Shown here piece by piece: positions 54,352 through 64,000 of a DNA stretch of 64,000 nt. The DNA lies in NCBI GenBank assembly GCA_963825635.1, contig CAWGTU010000003.1:124001-188000 (forward strand). Direction: 5' to 3'. The position numbers and the translations under genes are program-made. The stretch's first letter is position 1. Each line of letters opens with the position of its first letter. The notes under the pieces are model-generated. The model did no database searches and was not told the DNA's origin. It saw nothing but the letters and a program-made list of their open reading frames with translations. The DNA comes from JAOUEA01 sp963825635. GTDB lineage: Bacteria > Actinomycetota > UBA4738 > HRBIN12.

Positions 54352-55098
54352 TCAGCGCAGGTGCTCGATCTCGTCGGAGGAGACGGCGACGGGCCCCTCG
54401 GCGGTCTCCACCACCAGCCGGCCCGATCGATCGATCGCAACGGCGGTGCCTCGCCGCCGCACCCCGTCGGCGGCGACGGCCGTCACCCGCCGCCCCAGGG
54501 TGGCCGAGATCGTGGACCATCGCCCCACGACCGCATCATCGAACGCCGGTGAGGGCATCGCGTACCCCTGCGCGAATCGCTGCAGGAACCCCCCGAGCAG
54601 AGGGACCGGGTCGATCTCGCCGAGGCCCGTCGACCCCTCGACGCCGGGATCGGCGAGGTTCACGCCCGAGCCGATCACGACCCATCGCACCTCGTCGGCT
54701 TCCACCGACGACTCGGCGAGCAGGCCGCCGACCTTCCGATCGTCCAGCATCAGGTCGTTGGGCCACTTGCACCGGACCTCGAGACCCGTGGCGTCGGTCG
54801 CCGCTTCCGCCCACGCGGCGCCGGCGAGCAGGGTCAGCAGGCCGAGCCGACCGGCGTGCAGCTGCGGCCGGAGCACGAGCGAGGTGATGATCGAACCTCC
54901 GGGGCGGTCGAGCCAGGTCCGGCCCATCCGGCCACGTCCCGTCGTCTGGTGACCGGCGCCTACCAGCGTCCACTCGGGGGCGCCGTCGAGCGCCAAGGCG
55001 ACGGCGTCGGCGTTCGTGGACCCGGTAACCTCCTGCCAGTGCACGGAGGCGGAGAGACCCGCGAGGGCTGCGGCCCGTTCCAGTTCGGTCGCCGTCAT
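54352..55098 (-). CDS. birA: biotin--[acetyl-CoA-carboxylase] ligase
   Basis: A 248-residue ligase that joins biotin to the BCCP lysine. Motifs are EVTGSTNADAVALA, GHQTTGRGRMGRTWLDRPGG (biotinyl-AMP loop) and LEVRCKWPNDLMLDDRKVGG with the catalytic Lys. A C-terminal cap SH3-like region is present (ITSLV to DEIEHL). It lacks the N-terminal winged helix of E. coli BirA, so it is an enzyme only and not a repressor. It is divergent from the biotin-carboxylase/BCCP gene at 55209, its substrate. Confidence 0.93.
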   Translation of the reverse strand: MTATELERAAALAGLSASVHWQEVTGSTNADAVALALDGAPEWTLVGAGHQTTGRGRMGRTWLDRPGGSIITSLVLRPQLHAGRLGLLTLLAGAAWAEAATDATGLEVRCKWPNDLMLDDRKVGGLLAESSVEADEVRWVVIGSGVNLADPGVEGSTGLGEIDPVPLLGGFLQRFAQGYAMPSPAFDDAVVGRWSTISATLGRRVTAVAADGVRRRGTAVAIDRSGRLVVETAEGPVAVSSDEIEHLR

Positions 55099-55208
55099 CG
55101 TCGTCGCCCCACGTTGACTCGTGTCGAGAGTCCGGAGAGTATCGCGGGCCAGTACCGGCCGAGGAGACGCCCGAGGAGCCGAACGGTGGTCCCGCAAGTG
55201 ACGCAGTC

Positions 55209-56929
<1,721 letters not shown>

Positions 56930-56933
<4 letters not shown>

Positions 56934-57826
56934 GTGGTCGGCTCGGTGATCGAGGAGTCGTCGTCGTCCCAGCCGAGGAACCGCGACACGGCCTCGAGGT
57001 AGACGTCAGGCTCCTCCACGAAGGTCATGTGCCCGCTCGCCTCGAAGATCAGCAGCTGTGAGTCCGCGATGCCGCCCGCGATCGCTTCGGACGCCTCCGG
57101 GACGCATGTGCGGTCCGAGCGCCCGGCGAGCACGAGCGTCGGCGAGGTCACCTCGCCGAGCCGATCCTCGACCTCGATCGCCCCGTGCTCGCCACCGGCG
57201 AAGTGCCGCAGCACGTCGGGCGAGTAGACCATGCCGGCGCAGCGCAGCCGATACTCCTCGATCCGCGTGTCGCCGGGGAACGCGAAGTGGAACGGCCACT
57301 GATCGCGCATCAGGTCCTCGAACTCCTTCGCGGTCGAGACCTCGGACTCGCGCGCGAACGACGCGATCACGCGGTCGCGGAGCTCGGCCGGCTCGAGGGT
57401 GTGCAGGTTCTCGTCCACGCGCTCGAGGAACCTCGTCGACGGCACGCCGCCACTCACGATCACCGCCGCCGCCAAACCAGGGAAGTCCACCGCCTGCTGC
57501 AGCGCCACGAACGCCCCGTAGGAATGGCCCAACACGGCCCACCGGTCGAGCCGCATCGCCCGGGCGAGCATCACCACGTCCTGGGCGTGACGTTCCAGCG
57601 TCCACGTCTGGGGCGACGGCCGCTCGGAGCGCCCACAGGCCCGCAGATCGACGAGCACGAGCCGGATGCCCCGTTCGGTCAGCGGGTCGAGGTAGTCGGC
57701 GAACTCGTGGTGGTCGAGACCGGGTCCGCCGTGCAGCACGAGCAGAGGCACGCCGTCGTCGGGTCCTCGCTCGACCACCCACAAGGACGTGTCGTCGATC
57801 TCCACGAACCGGCCCGGACAGCTCAC
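56930..57826 (-). CDS. alpha/beta hydrolase (proline-iminopeptidase-like)
   Basis: A 298-residue alpha/beta hydrolase: VPLLVLHGGPGLDHHEF (oxyanion hole region, HGGPG), nucleophile elbow GHSYGAFVA, an acidic residue near LVLAGRSDRTCVP and the catalytic His in FEASGHMTFVEEPD. HGGPG and the DLRACGRS segment favour the proline-iminopeptidase subgroup, but ester or epoxide hydrolases share the layout. Starts at GTG 57826, overlapping the stop of the F420:NADP reductase by 4 bases. The 3' end overlaps the carboxylase gene by 4 bases. Confidence 0.82.
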
Positions 57827-58515
57827 GACTCGGGCGAACCCCACGCGTCGCGACCCGTGATACGGAACCCGCCGTCCTTCAGCTTGTAGCGGCGGTTGAT
57901 CGTGATGATGAGCGGCGTGAGCGGCTCGGTGAGCCTGGCGTTCGCGAGCGGACCGGCGTCGACCCATCGCATGCCCGGCACGGAGTCGATCAGCTCGCCG
58001 ACCTTGCGCTTGGCGCCTTCGTCGTCGCTGCAGAGCAGCGCGTCGGAGGACACCTCGTCCTCGAGCGCCATCAGCGTGTGCGCCCCGATCGTGTGGAAGC
58101 CGGCCACCATCGCGATGCCGTCGGGCAGGAGCGACGCGGCGAGCTCGGCGGCCGAGCCCTGCCACGGGGTGATCGGCTGCCACGCCTTGCCGCCCACCGC
58201 CGCCATCAGCGGGCTCGTCGCGTCGAGCACGACCTGCCCCTGCTGCAGCGCGGGCGCGATCGACGCGTAGATCTCGATCATGCCCGAGAACGGCACCGTG
58301 ACGACCACGACGTCGGCGCCGAGCACCGAGGCCGCGTTCTCGGCGCCCTCGACCTGGATCGCATCGTCGCCGAGCGTCTGCATCGCCCTCGCCACGGCCT
58401 CGGCGGCTCTCTCGGCGGAACGGGAGCCGATCGTCACGCGGTGGCCGGCGCCGAGCAGGCGCAGCGCGAGCCCGAAGCCCTCCTTGCCGGTGCCGCCGAC
58501 GATCGTGACGTCCAT
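57823..58515 (-). CDS. npdG: NADPH-dependent F420 reductase
   Basis: A 230-residue enzyme moving hydride between NADPH and coenzyme F420. MDVTIVGGTGKEGFGLALRLLGAGHRVTIGSRS is the NADPH-binding fold of this family, where the Ser-Arg-Ser at its end binds the NADP phosphate. DVVVVTVPF, VVLDATSPL and VAGFHTIGAHTL are further family blocks. It implies that the organism makes F420, which agrees with an actinobacterial origin. Upstream is a TAGGCT -10, 10 bases before the ATG. Confidence 0.88.
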   Translation of the reverse strand: MDVTIVGGTGKEGFGLALRLLGAGHRVTIGSRSAERAAEAVARAMQTLGDDAIQVEGAENAASVLGADVVVVTVPFSGMIEIYASIAPALQQGQVVLDATSPLMAAVGGKAWQPITPWQGSAAELAASLLPDGIAMVAGFHTIGAHTLMALEDEVSSDALLCSDDEGAKRKVGELIDSVPGMRWVDAGPLANARLTEPLTPLIITINRRYKLKDGGFRITGRDAWGSPES

Positions 58516-58525
58516 CGTGGGGTGA

Positions 58526-58531
58526 AGCCTA
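58526..58531 (-). promoter_or_regulatory. possible -10 element for the F420:NADP reductase
   Basis: Minus-strand TAGGCT lies 10 bases before the ATG at 58515, somewhat longer than the usual 6-8 here. Confidence 0.35.
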
Positions 58532-58555
58532 CGGGACGCGGACCCGAACACGGCA

Positions 58556-58590
58556 ACGGCCCCGCCGGCACGGGCAGCCGGCGGGGCCGT
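58556..58590 (-). terminator. hairpin terminator after the DUF4397 gene
   Basis: Perfect 13-bp GC-rich stem (58556-58568 with 58578-58590) and a 9-base loop, 27 bases past the DUF4397 stop at 58618. No long U tract follows. Confidence 0.65.
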
Positions 58591-58617
58591 CGCCCCGTTG
58601 CGTTCGAGCGGCTGGGC

Positions 58618-59298
58618 TTAGGTGCCCGGCTGCCCGATCACGATGAAGCGGTAGTTCGAGGCGTTCGTGCCGACCGCCAGGATCTGGTAGGCGGTGTCCT
58701 GCGCGAGAGTCGCCACGTCGGGTCCGATCACCGGAGTGGCGGTGGCATCGCCCGCACCCGCGACCCAGTAGCTGTAGATCTGGTCCCCGGGAAGCTCGAC
58801 GGGACCAGCTTCCTTGCCCTTCCCAAGTCCCGCGACAGCCGGAGCGCTTCCACCGTTCACCCACACGTCGACGGTTGGGGCCTTCGCGGTGTGACGGACG
58901 GTCACCGAGGCATTCGCGCCACCGGCGATCGCGATGTCATTGACGAAGATCTGGAGACCGGGTGCACCCTTGATCATGCGTGCGACCGCGGTCGCGTTCA
59001 GGCCGTCCACGAGATCGACCTTCTCCGAGATCACCGCGGCACCCTTGCAATCGCCGGGCTGCGCGAGCTTCACCTTGATCTTGTAGGTCCCGGCAGCCAC
59101 ACCTTCGAGCGAGAACGAGCGCCCGTACTTGAAGTTCGAGCGGACCTCGTCGCCGTTCACACACACATCGACCTTCACACCGGGGATGCCGTGGGCCACG
59201 AAGACCGTGGCGCCGCCGCCTGCAGACGCGGGCAGTGCGAACAGCCCCATCGCCATCGCGCCCGTGAGCGCCGCGAGGAACAGCTTCTTCATCCGCAT
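58618..59298 (-). CDS. secreted DUF4397 protein
   Basis: A 226-residue exported protein. The signal peptide (1-29) ends at PASAGG. Two related beta domains follow (about 30-110 and 115-205). The first has ATVFVAHGIPGVKVDVCVNGDEV and FKYGRSFSLEGVAAGTYKIKV, and the second has KAPTVDVWVNGGSAPAVAGLGKG, the signature of DUF4397 cell-surface proteins. Two cysteines (VCVNG, GDCKG) may pair. The ATG at 59298 follows GGAAGGAGG by 7 bases. Adhesion or surface-layer role is possible, not shown. Confidence 0.88.
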   Translation of the reverse strand: MRMKKLFLAALTGAMAMGLFALPASAGGGATVFVAHGIPGVKVDVCVNGDEVRSNFKYGRSFSLEGVAAGTYKIKVKLAQPGDCKGAAVISEKVDLVDGLNATAVARMIKGAPGLQIFVNDIAIAGGANASVTVRHTAKAPTVDVWVNGGSAPAVAGLGKGKEAGPVELPGDQIYSYWVAGAGDATATPVIGPDVATLAQDTAYQILAVGTNASNYRFIVIGQPGT

Positions 59299-59419
59299 GG
59301 AGGAACCTCCTTCCACCGGCCGCGGTCCGTCCGCAGCCGTTGCAGGTCGTTCGAGGTCCCGCGAGCGCCGGATGGCCCAGACGCGGGCGTGCATAGGTTC
59401 GACACCGATCCGACTCCGC

Positions 59420-59425
59420 TAGGGT
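59420..59425 (+). promoter_or_regulatory. -10 element of a leaderless promoter for the small membrane protein
   Basis: TAGGGT ends 8 bases before the GTG at 59434. Confidence 0.4.
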
Positions 59426-59433
59426 CCGGCCTC

Positions 59434-59613
59434 GTGGAGACCGCGACGTGGGTGATCGAGCTGGGGGTCGGGCTCGCCTGCCTGGTCGTCGGGGCCCTCG
59501 CCCTGCGGAACCCGCGCCTGCGGCTCGTCGGCGTCGTGCTCCTCGTCGCCGGCGCCGCGGCAGCGGCGCATGCGGTGTTCCAGCTCCTCGCCGACTATTC
59601 CGCCATGGACTAG
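59434..59613 (+). CDS. small two-helix membrane protein
   Basis: A 59-residue protein: two hydrophobic helices (about 6-23 and 30-50) with a basic turn (LRNPRLRLVG) between them, ending in DYSAMD. The GTG start lies 8 bases after a TAGGGT -10. Its stop overlaps the convergent mutase gene end by four bases. No family is recognised, but length, helix layout and promoter support a real gene. Confidence 0.5.
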   Translation: METATWVIELGVGLACLVVGALALRNPRLRLVGVVLLVAGAAAAAHAVFQLLADYSAMD

Positions 59614-61205
59614 TAGCTCGGGCGGTACTCCCCGAACTCGCTGCGCAGCGTGTCGCTCACCTCGCCGAGCGTCGCCCGGACGCGCAGGGCTCGCTTCATC
59701 GGGAGCAGGAGGTTGCCCGTGCCGGACGCGGTCTCGGCGACCCCGGCGAGGGCTGCGTCCACCGCCGCCTGGTCGCGATCGGCGCGCAGCGCTCGCACGC
59801 GTTCGACCTGCTTCGCGACCTCGCTCTCGGAGATGCGCTGCAGCTCGATCGGTTGCTCGTCGGCATCGACGAAGCGGTTCACGCCGACGACGACGCGCTC
59901 CCCCGACTCGATGCCCTGCTGGATGGCGAACGCGGCCTCGTGGATCTCGTCCTGGTAGAAGCCGGCCTCGATCGCGCGGACCGCGCCGCCCATCGCGTCG
60001 ATCCGCTCGATGTAGTCGGACGCGAGCCGCTCGAGCTCGCTGGTCAGCGATTCCACGAAGTACGACCCGGCGACCGGGTCGACCGTCTCGGTCACGCCGG
60101 TCTCGTAGCCGATCACCTGCTGTGTGCGGAGCGCGATCGTGGCGCTGTGCTCCGTCGGCAGCGCGAGCGCCTCGTCGAACGCGTTCGTGTGTAAGGACTG
60201 CGTACCGCCGAGCACGGCGGCGAGCGCCTCGAGCGCGGTGCGCACGATGTTCACCTCGGGCTGCTGCGCGGTGAGCGTCGCGCCGCCGGTCTGCGTGTGG
60301 AACCGCAGCATCCAGCTCCGCGGGTCCTTCGCCTCGAAGCGCTCACGCATGATGCGGGCCCACATGCGACGGGCCGCGCGGAACTTCGCGATCTCCTCGA
60401 AGAAGTGCATGTGGCACGCGAAGAAGAACGAGAGGCGTGGCGCGAAGTCGTCGACGTCGAGCCCCGCGTCGAGCGCAGCCTGCACGTAGGCGATGCCGTC
60501 GGCGAGCGTGAACGCGATCTCCTGGGCCGCGGTCGAGCCCGCCTCGCGCATGTGGTAGCCGCTGATCGAGATCGTGTTCCAGCGGGGCACGGACTCGCCG
60601 CAGTAGGCGAACAGGTCCGTGATGAGGCGCATCGACGGCTCCGGCGGGTAGATGTACGTGCCGCGCGCCGCGTACTCCTTGAGGATGTCGTTCTGCACGG
60701 TGCCGCTGATGTCGGTCGACGCCACGCCCTTGTCCTCGGCGACGAGCTCGTAGAGCAGCAGCAGGATCGGCGCCGTCGCGTTGATCGTCATCGACGTCGA
60801 GACGCGATCGAGCGGGATGCCCGCGAAGAGCCGCTCCATGTCGTCGACGGAGTCGATCGCGACGCCGGTCTTGCCCACCTCGCCCTCGGCGCGCGGATGG
60901 TCGCTGTCGAGGCCCATCTGCGTCGGCAGGTCGAACGCGACGCTGATGCCCGTCTGCCCCTGATCGAGCAGGTACCGGAAGCGCGCGTTCGTCTCGTCGG
61001 CGGTCGCCATCCCCGCGTACTGGCGCATCGTCCAGAGGCGGTGGCGGTACATCGTGGGATACACGCCGCGCGTGAACGGGTACTCCCCCGGCTCCCCCAG
61101 GTCGCGCGCGGGATCGAAGCCTCGCGCGGCGGGATCGTCGGCCGTGTAGACGGGCTGCAGCTCGATGCCCGAGTCCGTGGCGCGTCGCTCGTCGCCGGGT
61201 TCCAT
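59610..61205 (-). CDS. methylmalonyl-CoA mutase large (catalytic) subunit
   Basis: A 531-residue TIM-barrel subunit converting (2R)-methylmalonyl-CoA to succinyl-CoA. Family blocks are MRQYAGMATADETN (the Tyr marks methylmalonyl- over isobutyryl-CoA mutase), GQTGISVAFDLPTQMGLDSD, TMTINATAPILLLLYE, RGTYIYPPEPSMRLITDLFAYC, ISISGYHMREAGSTA and RFHTQTGGATLTAQQPEVN. The B12-binding domain is absent, so a separate small subunit is needed and is not in the window. Start ATG at 61205 is 7 bases after a TAGGCT -10, and this promoter is divergent from that of the methyltransferase. Confidence 0.94.
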   Translation of the reverse strand: MEPGDERRATDSGIELQPVYTADDPAARGFDPARDLGEPGEYPFTRGVYPTMYRHRLWTMRQYAGMATADETNARFRYLLDQGQTGISVAFDLPTQMGLDSDHPRAEGEVGKTGVAIDSVDDMERLFAGIPLDRVSTSMTINATAPILLLLYELVAEDKGVASTDISGTVQNDILKEYAARGTYIYPPEPSMRLITDLFAYCGESVPRWNTISISGYHMREAGSTAAQEIAFTLADGIAYVQAALDAGLDVDDFAPRLSFFFACHMHFFEEIAKFRAARRMWARIMRERFEAKDPRSWMLRFHTQTGGATLTAQQPEVNIVRTALEALAAVLGGTQSLHTNAFDEALALPTEHSATIALRTQQVIGYETGVTETVDPVAGSYFVESLTSELERLASDYIERIDAMGGAVRAIEAGFYQDEIHEAAFAIQQGIESGERVVVGVNRFVDADEQPIELQRISESEVAKQVERVRALRADRDQAAVDAALAGVAETASGTGNLLLPMKRALRVRATLGEVSDTLRSEFGEYRPSY

Positions 61206-61212
61206 CGACCGA

Positions 61213-61218
61213 AGCCTA
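61213..61218 (-). promoter_or_regulatory. -10 element of a leaderless promoter for methylmalonyl-CoA mutase
   Basis: Minus-strand TAGGCT ends 7 bases before the ATG at 61205. Confidence 0.55.
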
Positions 61219-61235
61219 TCGGGGCCGGTCGTGGC

Positions 61236-61241
61236 TAGGCT
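61236..61241 (+). promoter_or_regulatory. -10 element of a leaderless promoter for the O-methyltransferase
   Basis: TAGGCT ends 7 bases before the ATG at 61249, back to back with the mutase promoter. Confidence 0.55.
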
Positions 61242-61248
61242 TGTCGGC

Positions 61249-61887
61249 ATGGACATCGTCGACCCCCGCATCGAGGCCTACACCGCATCGCTGCACGCTC
61301 GCTACGACGACCCCGTGCTGCTCGAGATGGAGGCCGAGGCGCGCGCGCTCGGCTTCCCGATCGTCGGACGCAACGTCGGCGTCACGCTGTGGACGCTCGC
61401 CGCCTCGATCGGCGCGCGGCGCGTCTTCGAGCTCGGCTCGGGGTTCGGCTACTCGGCGTACTGGTTCGCGAGGGCCACCGGCGCCGAGGGCGAGATCCAC
61501 CTCACCGACGGCGACGCCGCCAACGAGCGGAAGGCCGCCGACTACCTGGGGCGAGCCGGCGTCTGGGATCGCGTGACCTACCACGTCGGCGACGCGCTGA
61601 CGTCGTTCTCTGCGGTCGAGGGCGACTTCGACATCGTCTACGACGACATCGACAAGCACGGCTATCCCGATGCCTGGCGCGCCGCTCGCGATCGGGTGCG
61701 CGTCGGCGGGCTCTACGTCTGCGACAACACGCTCTGGTACGGACGCGTGCCGCCCGACGGCGAACCGCCCGACGACCTCACCGACGCGATCCGCGAGCAC
61801 AACGCGATGGTCGCGGCCGACGAGCGGTACGTGACGACGATCCTGCCGATCCGCGACGGCGTGCTGGTGGCCCTGCGGACCGCGTGA
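61249..61887 (+). CDS. SAM-dependent O-methyltransferase (family 3, catechol/caffeoyl-CoA type)
   Basis: A 212-residue enzyme. The SAM motif is RRVFELGSGFGYSAYWFARA. The metal and catalytic Asp region is FDIVYDDIDKHGYPDAW, where the usual DADK motif reads DDIDK. VGGLYVCDNTLWYGRV matches the conserved GGxxxxDNxLWxG block. It methylates catechol-type or CoA-linked hydroxyls with Mg2+ in characterised relatives; the substrate here is unknown. Leaderless promoter 7 bases before the ATG. Confidence 0.88.
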   Translation: MDIVDPRIEAYTASLHARYDDPVLLEMEAEARALGFPIVGRNVGVTLWTLAASIGARRVFELGSGFGYSAYWFARATGAEGEIHLTDGDAANERKAADYLGRAGVWDRVTYHVGDALTSFSAVEGDFDIVYDDIDKHGYPDAWRAARDRVRVGGLYVCDNTLWYGRVPPDGEPPDDLTDAIREHNAMVAADERYVTTILPIRDGVLVALRTA

Positions 61888-61997
61888 GCGATCTGCATCG
61901 GTGAGCCTCTGCCGGAACGGAGTAGACTCCGCGCCGTCCGCTGGACGCCTCGGCTGACTCGCTCGCCGGGGCGCGAGATAGCCTGAGGGTGATCACC

Positions 61998-62399
61998 GTG
62001 GCCACCAGACTCCGCAAGAAGCAGAAGGACGACTTCGGCTCTCCCTATCTGGGCCATGAGGGCCAATGGTCGTGGATCTTCCACCGCATCACCGGCGTGG
62101 CCGTGATCCTGTTCCTGTTCGCCCACGTCGTCGACACGGCCGTCATCGGGTGGGGCCCCGAGGCCTACGACCGGGTCACCGAGGCGTACAAGAACCCCGC
62201 CGTGCACGTGCTCGAGCTCGGTCTCGTGCTCGCGGTGCTCTTCCACTCGGTCAACGGCATGAAGATCACGCTGATCGACTTCTTCCCCAGCCTCGCCGGT
62301 CACATCAAGGCGGTCGGGCGGACGTCGGCGGCGATCTTCCTCGTCTCGGCGATCGCGGTCACCGCGATCATGGGCAAGCAGATCCTGGACCTGCTGTGA
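61998..62399 (+). CDS. sdhC: succinate dehydrogenase cytochrome b subunit
   Basis: Membrane anchor of complex II, about 133 residues. Three helices (about 29-49, 72-92, 107-128) carry the family signature SWIFHRITGVAVILFLFAHVVD, with heme-ligand His in HRITG and HVVD, and LFHSVNGMKITLID. Starts are possible at GTG 61989 or GTG 61998; the latter has GAGG 9 bases upstream, and TAGCCT at 61979-61984 is a likely -10. First gene of sdhCDA. Confidence 0.9.
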   Translation: MATRLRKKQKDDFGSPYLGHEGQWSWIFHRITGVAVILFLFAHVVDTAVIGWGPEAYDRVTEAYKNPAVHVLELGLVLAVLFHSVNGMKITLIDFFPSLAGHIKAVGRTSAAIFLVSAIAVTAIMGKQILDLL

Positions 62400-62412
62400 G
62401 CGGAGCGACCTG

Positions 62413-62868
62413 ATGGCGACCACGATCGAACGACCGCCGAGCCCCGAAGGTGGAGCAGCACAGCCACCCCAGCGCGACTACACGCGTGGGCGCGAGCGTC
62501 CCGTGGGCGGCTTCGAGCTCTGGATGTGGCTCTTCATGCGCATCAGCGGCATCATGCTGCTCGTGCTGGCGCTCGGCCACACGCTGATCATGCACCTGCC
62601 CGCCGGCGGGGTGGACCGGGTCGACTTCGGCTTCGTCGCGGCCCGGTGGGGAAGTCCGTTCTGGCGCACGTGGGATTGGATGCTGCTCACGCTCGCGCTG
62701 ATCCACGGCATCAACGGGCTGCGCAACATCACGCTCGACTACGTGCGCAAGCCCGGCGTGCGCTTCGCCGCCAACATGGTCTTCTACGTGCTCGGATTCA
62801 CCTTGTTCGTGCTCGGGTCCGTGATCGTCGTCACGTTCGACCCGAACAAGTGGGGACCGGTCGCGTAG
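62413..62868 (+). CDS. sdhD: succinate dehydrogenase membrane anchor subunit
   Basis: A 151-residue second anchor of complex II. The N-terminal 30 residues are cytoplasmic and the three helices lie at about 37-57, 75-98 and 113-137. LWMWLFMRISGIMLLVLALGHTLIMH has the heme/quinone-site His, and LALIHGINGLRNITLDYVR matches SdhD of actinobacterial type. Begins 13 bases after sdhC. Two short in-frame-like mini-ORFs separate it from sdhA. Confidence 0.9.
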   Translation: MATTIERPPSPEGGAAQPPQRDYTRGRERPVGGFELWMWLFMRISGIMLLVLALGHTLIMHLPAGGVDRVDFGFVAARWGSPFWRTWDWMLLTLALIHGINGLRNITLDYVRKPGVRFAANMVFYVLGFTLFVLGSVIVVTFDPNKWGPVA

Positions 62869-62870
62869 TA

Positions 62871-62894
62871 ATGGCCACTTCCACGGACGCGTAG
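62871..62894 (+). CDS. mini-ORF 1 upstream of sdhA (MATSTDA)
   Basis: Seven sense codons and a TAG, beginning two bases after the sdhD stop. It starts ATGGCCAC like sdhA and ends GCGTAG like sdhD. It is the first of a 26-bp periodic pair of start-stop units. Possibly translated as a reinitiation relay; could also be a neutral duplication. Confidence 0.35.
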   Translation: MATSTDA

Positions 62895-62896
62895 CG

Positions 62897-62920
62897 ATGG
62901 CCACGACAGAGAAGGCGTAG
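62897..62920 (+). CDS. mini-ORF 2 upstream of sdhA (MATTEKA)
   Basis: Second unit with the same length and ends (ATGGCCAC ... GCGTAG), 26 bases after the first and exactly 26 bases before the sdhA ATG. Confidence 0.35.
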   Translation: MATTEKA

Positions 62921-62922
62921 CG

Positions 62923-64000
62923 ATGGCCACGACCCACACCTACGATGCGCTCGTGATCGGCGGTGGCGGCGCCGGCATGCGCGCCGCGATCGAGCTGTCC
63001 GATCAGGTCCGCACCGCGGTGATCTCCAAGCTCTACCCGACCCGGTCGCACACGGGCGCGGCCCAGGGCGGGGTCTGCGCGGCCCTCGGCAACACCGAGG
63101 AGGACAGCCCCGAGTGGCACGCGTTCGACACCGTGAAGGGTGGCGACTACCTCACCGACCAGCCCGCGGCCCAGCTCATGGCCGAGGAGGCGATCGACGC
63201 GATCTACCAGCTCGAGCGGTGGGGCCTGCCGTTCAACCGCACGCCCGACGGACGCATCGACCAGCGCCGGTTCGGGGGCCACACGGCCAACCACGGCGAG
63301 CGTCCGGTCCGACGAGCCTGCTACGCGGCCGACCGCACCGGTCACATGATCCTGCAGACGCTCTACCAGCAGTGCGTGAAGCGCGACGTGCGGTTCTTCA
63401 ACGAGTTCTACTGCCTCGACCTGCTGCGCGACGACACCGGCGCCGCCGCTGGCGTCGTCGCCTACGAGCTCGCGACCGGCGAGCTGCACGTCTTCCGCGC
63501 GAAGTCGATCGTCTTCGCGACCGGGGGCTACGGCCGCATGTTCAGCGTGACCTCGAACGCGCACGCGCTCACCGGCGACGGCCCCGCGGTCGTCTGGCGA
63601 CGCGGCGTGCCCCTCGAGGACATGGAGATGTTCCAGTTCCATCCCGACGGGCCTCGCGAAGCTCGGCGTGCTGCTCAGCGAGGCCGCGCGCGGCGAGGGC
63701 GGCATCGTGCGGAACAAGGACGGCGAGCGCTTCATGGAGCGCTACGCGCCCACGATCAAGGACCTCGCCCCGCGCGACATGGTGAGCCGCGCGATCTACC
63801 AGGAGATCAAGGAAGGTCGCGGCGGCGGGCCGAACGCCGACTGGGCCTACCTCGACATCACCCACCTCGACCCGAAGGTGATCGAGGAGAAGCTGCCCGA
63901 CATCACCGAGTTCGCCCGCGTCTACCTCAAGGTCGAGCCGACGAAGGAGCCGGTGCCGATCCAGCCGACCGCCCACTACGCGATGGGCGGCATCCCGACC
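62923..64000 (+). CDS. sdhA: succinate dehydrogenase flavoprotein subunit, cut by window end, one frameshift
   Basis: FAD subunit of complex II. The dinucleotide fold ALVIGGGGAGMRAAIELS is followed by the FAD-attachment region RSHTGAAQGGVCAAL, TPDGRIDQRRFGGHTANHG, the substrate loop and DRTGHMILQTLYQQ. Near 63652 one surplus C breaks the frame between MFQFHPDG and LAKLGVLLSEAARGEGGIV; the downstream frame then stays open through ERYAPTIKDLAPRDMVSRAI and PTAHYAMGGIPT at the window edge. The canonical HPTGL reads HPDGL here. Probably intact in the organism. The iron-sulfur subunit should follow outside the window. Confidence 0.9.
   Translation, partial: MATTHTYDALVIGGGGAGMRAAIELSDQVRTAVISKLYPTRSHTGAAQGGVCAALGNTEEDSPEWHAFDTVKGGDYLTDQPAAQLMAEEAIDAIYQLERWGLPFNRTPDGRIDQRRFGGHTANHGERPVRRACYAADRTGHMILQTLYQQCVKRDVRFFNEFYCLDLLRDDTGAAAGVVAYELATGELHVFRAKSIVFATGGYGRMFSVTSNAHALTGDGPAVVWRRGVPLEDMEMFQFHPDGPREARRAAQRGRARRGRHRAEQGRRALHGALRAHDQGPRPARHGEPRDLPGDQGRSRRRAERRLGLPRHHPPRPEGDRGEAARHHRVRPRLPQGRADEGAGADPADRPLRDGRHPD

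Overview
The window is a GC-rich, gene-dense bacterial chromosome segment, probably from a deep-branching actinobacterial (or similar Gram-positive, high-GC) lineage, and probably metagenome-derived. This rests on the F420-type NADP reductase, the DevR/DevS-like pair, an acyl-CoA carboxylase with a small epsilon-like protein, the heliorhodopsin, many leaderless TANNNT promoters and AGGAGG ribosome sites. No rRNA, tRNA, insertion sequence, prophage or CRISPR array was seen. About 62 genes are supported. At least seven carry single-base frameshifts in otherwise well conserved frames, so part of the apparent breakage may be sequence error.

Left end (1-7.7 kb): a redox/oxygen-sensing island. It holds an ApbE flavin transferase (cut by the window edge), a di-heme ferric-reductase-like membrane protein, a CBS-BON protein, a DevS-like GAF histidine kinase, a three-cupredoxin multicopper oxidase lipoprotein, an SRPBCC-like protein, a DevR-like response regulator, a DoxX-like membrane protein and a heliorhodopsin. 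Sites of the form GGGNC-N4-GTCCC, which resemble DosR/DevR boxes, lie upstream of the oxidase and of doxX.

7.7-19.1 kb: aconitase, a broken GNAT gene, a thioesterase, a lipoprotein, then a tight nurA-herA-sbcD-sbcC DNA-end-processing operon. The operon ends in a 26-bp tandem repeat made from the 3' end of sbcC. 19.2-29.2 kb: a long coiled-coil histidine pseudokinase, thiolase, an FtsH-like protease with a Walker B substitution, a small regulator coupled to methylmalonyl-CoA epimerase, crotonyl-CoA carboxylase/reductase, a PD-(D/E)XK nuclease and an ArsR-like regulator.

29.3-40.6 kb: a lysozyme-like secreted protein, acyl-CoA carboxylase beta plus a small partner, cupin, two glycosyltransferases, an MFS-cyclic-nucleotide-domain fusion, a small 14-residue-repeat acidic protein, a GAF-subtilase pair, DUF1028, Crp and 3-hydroxyacyl-CoA dehydrogenase. 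40.6-47.7 kb: a copper-type operon of mostly overlapping genes around a CopC-CopD-YtkA fusion. 47.7-64 kb: M23 peptidase, a cyclase-AAA-TPR regulator, potassium channel, PH-SHOCT protein, biotin ligase next to biotin carboxylase/BCCP, F420:NADP reductase, a DUF4397 protein, methylmalonyl-CoA mutase large subunit, an O-methyltransferase and sdhC-sdhD-sdhA, where sdhA is cut by the window end.

Metabolically, the scattered carboxylase alpha and beta, biotin ligase, epimerase, mutase, crotonyl-CoA reductase, thiolase and hydroxyacyl-CoA dehydrogenase genes point to C3/C4 acyl-CoA metabolism feeding succinyl-CoA into a TCA cycle represented here by aconitase and succinate dehydrogenase.
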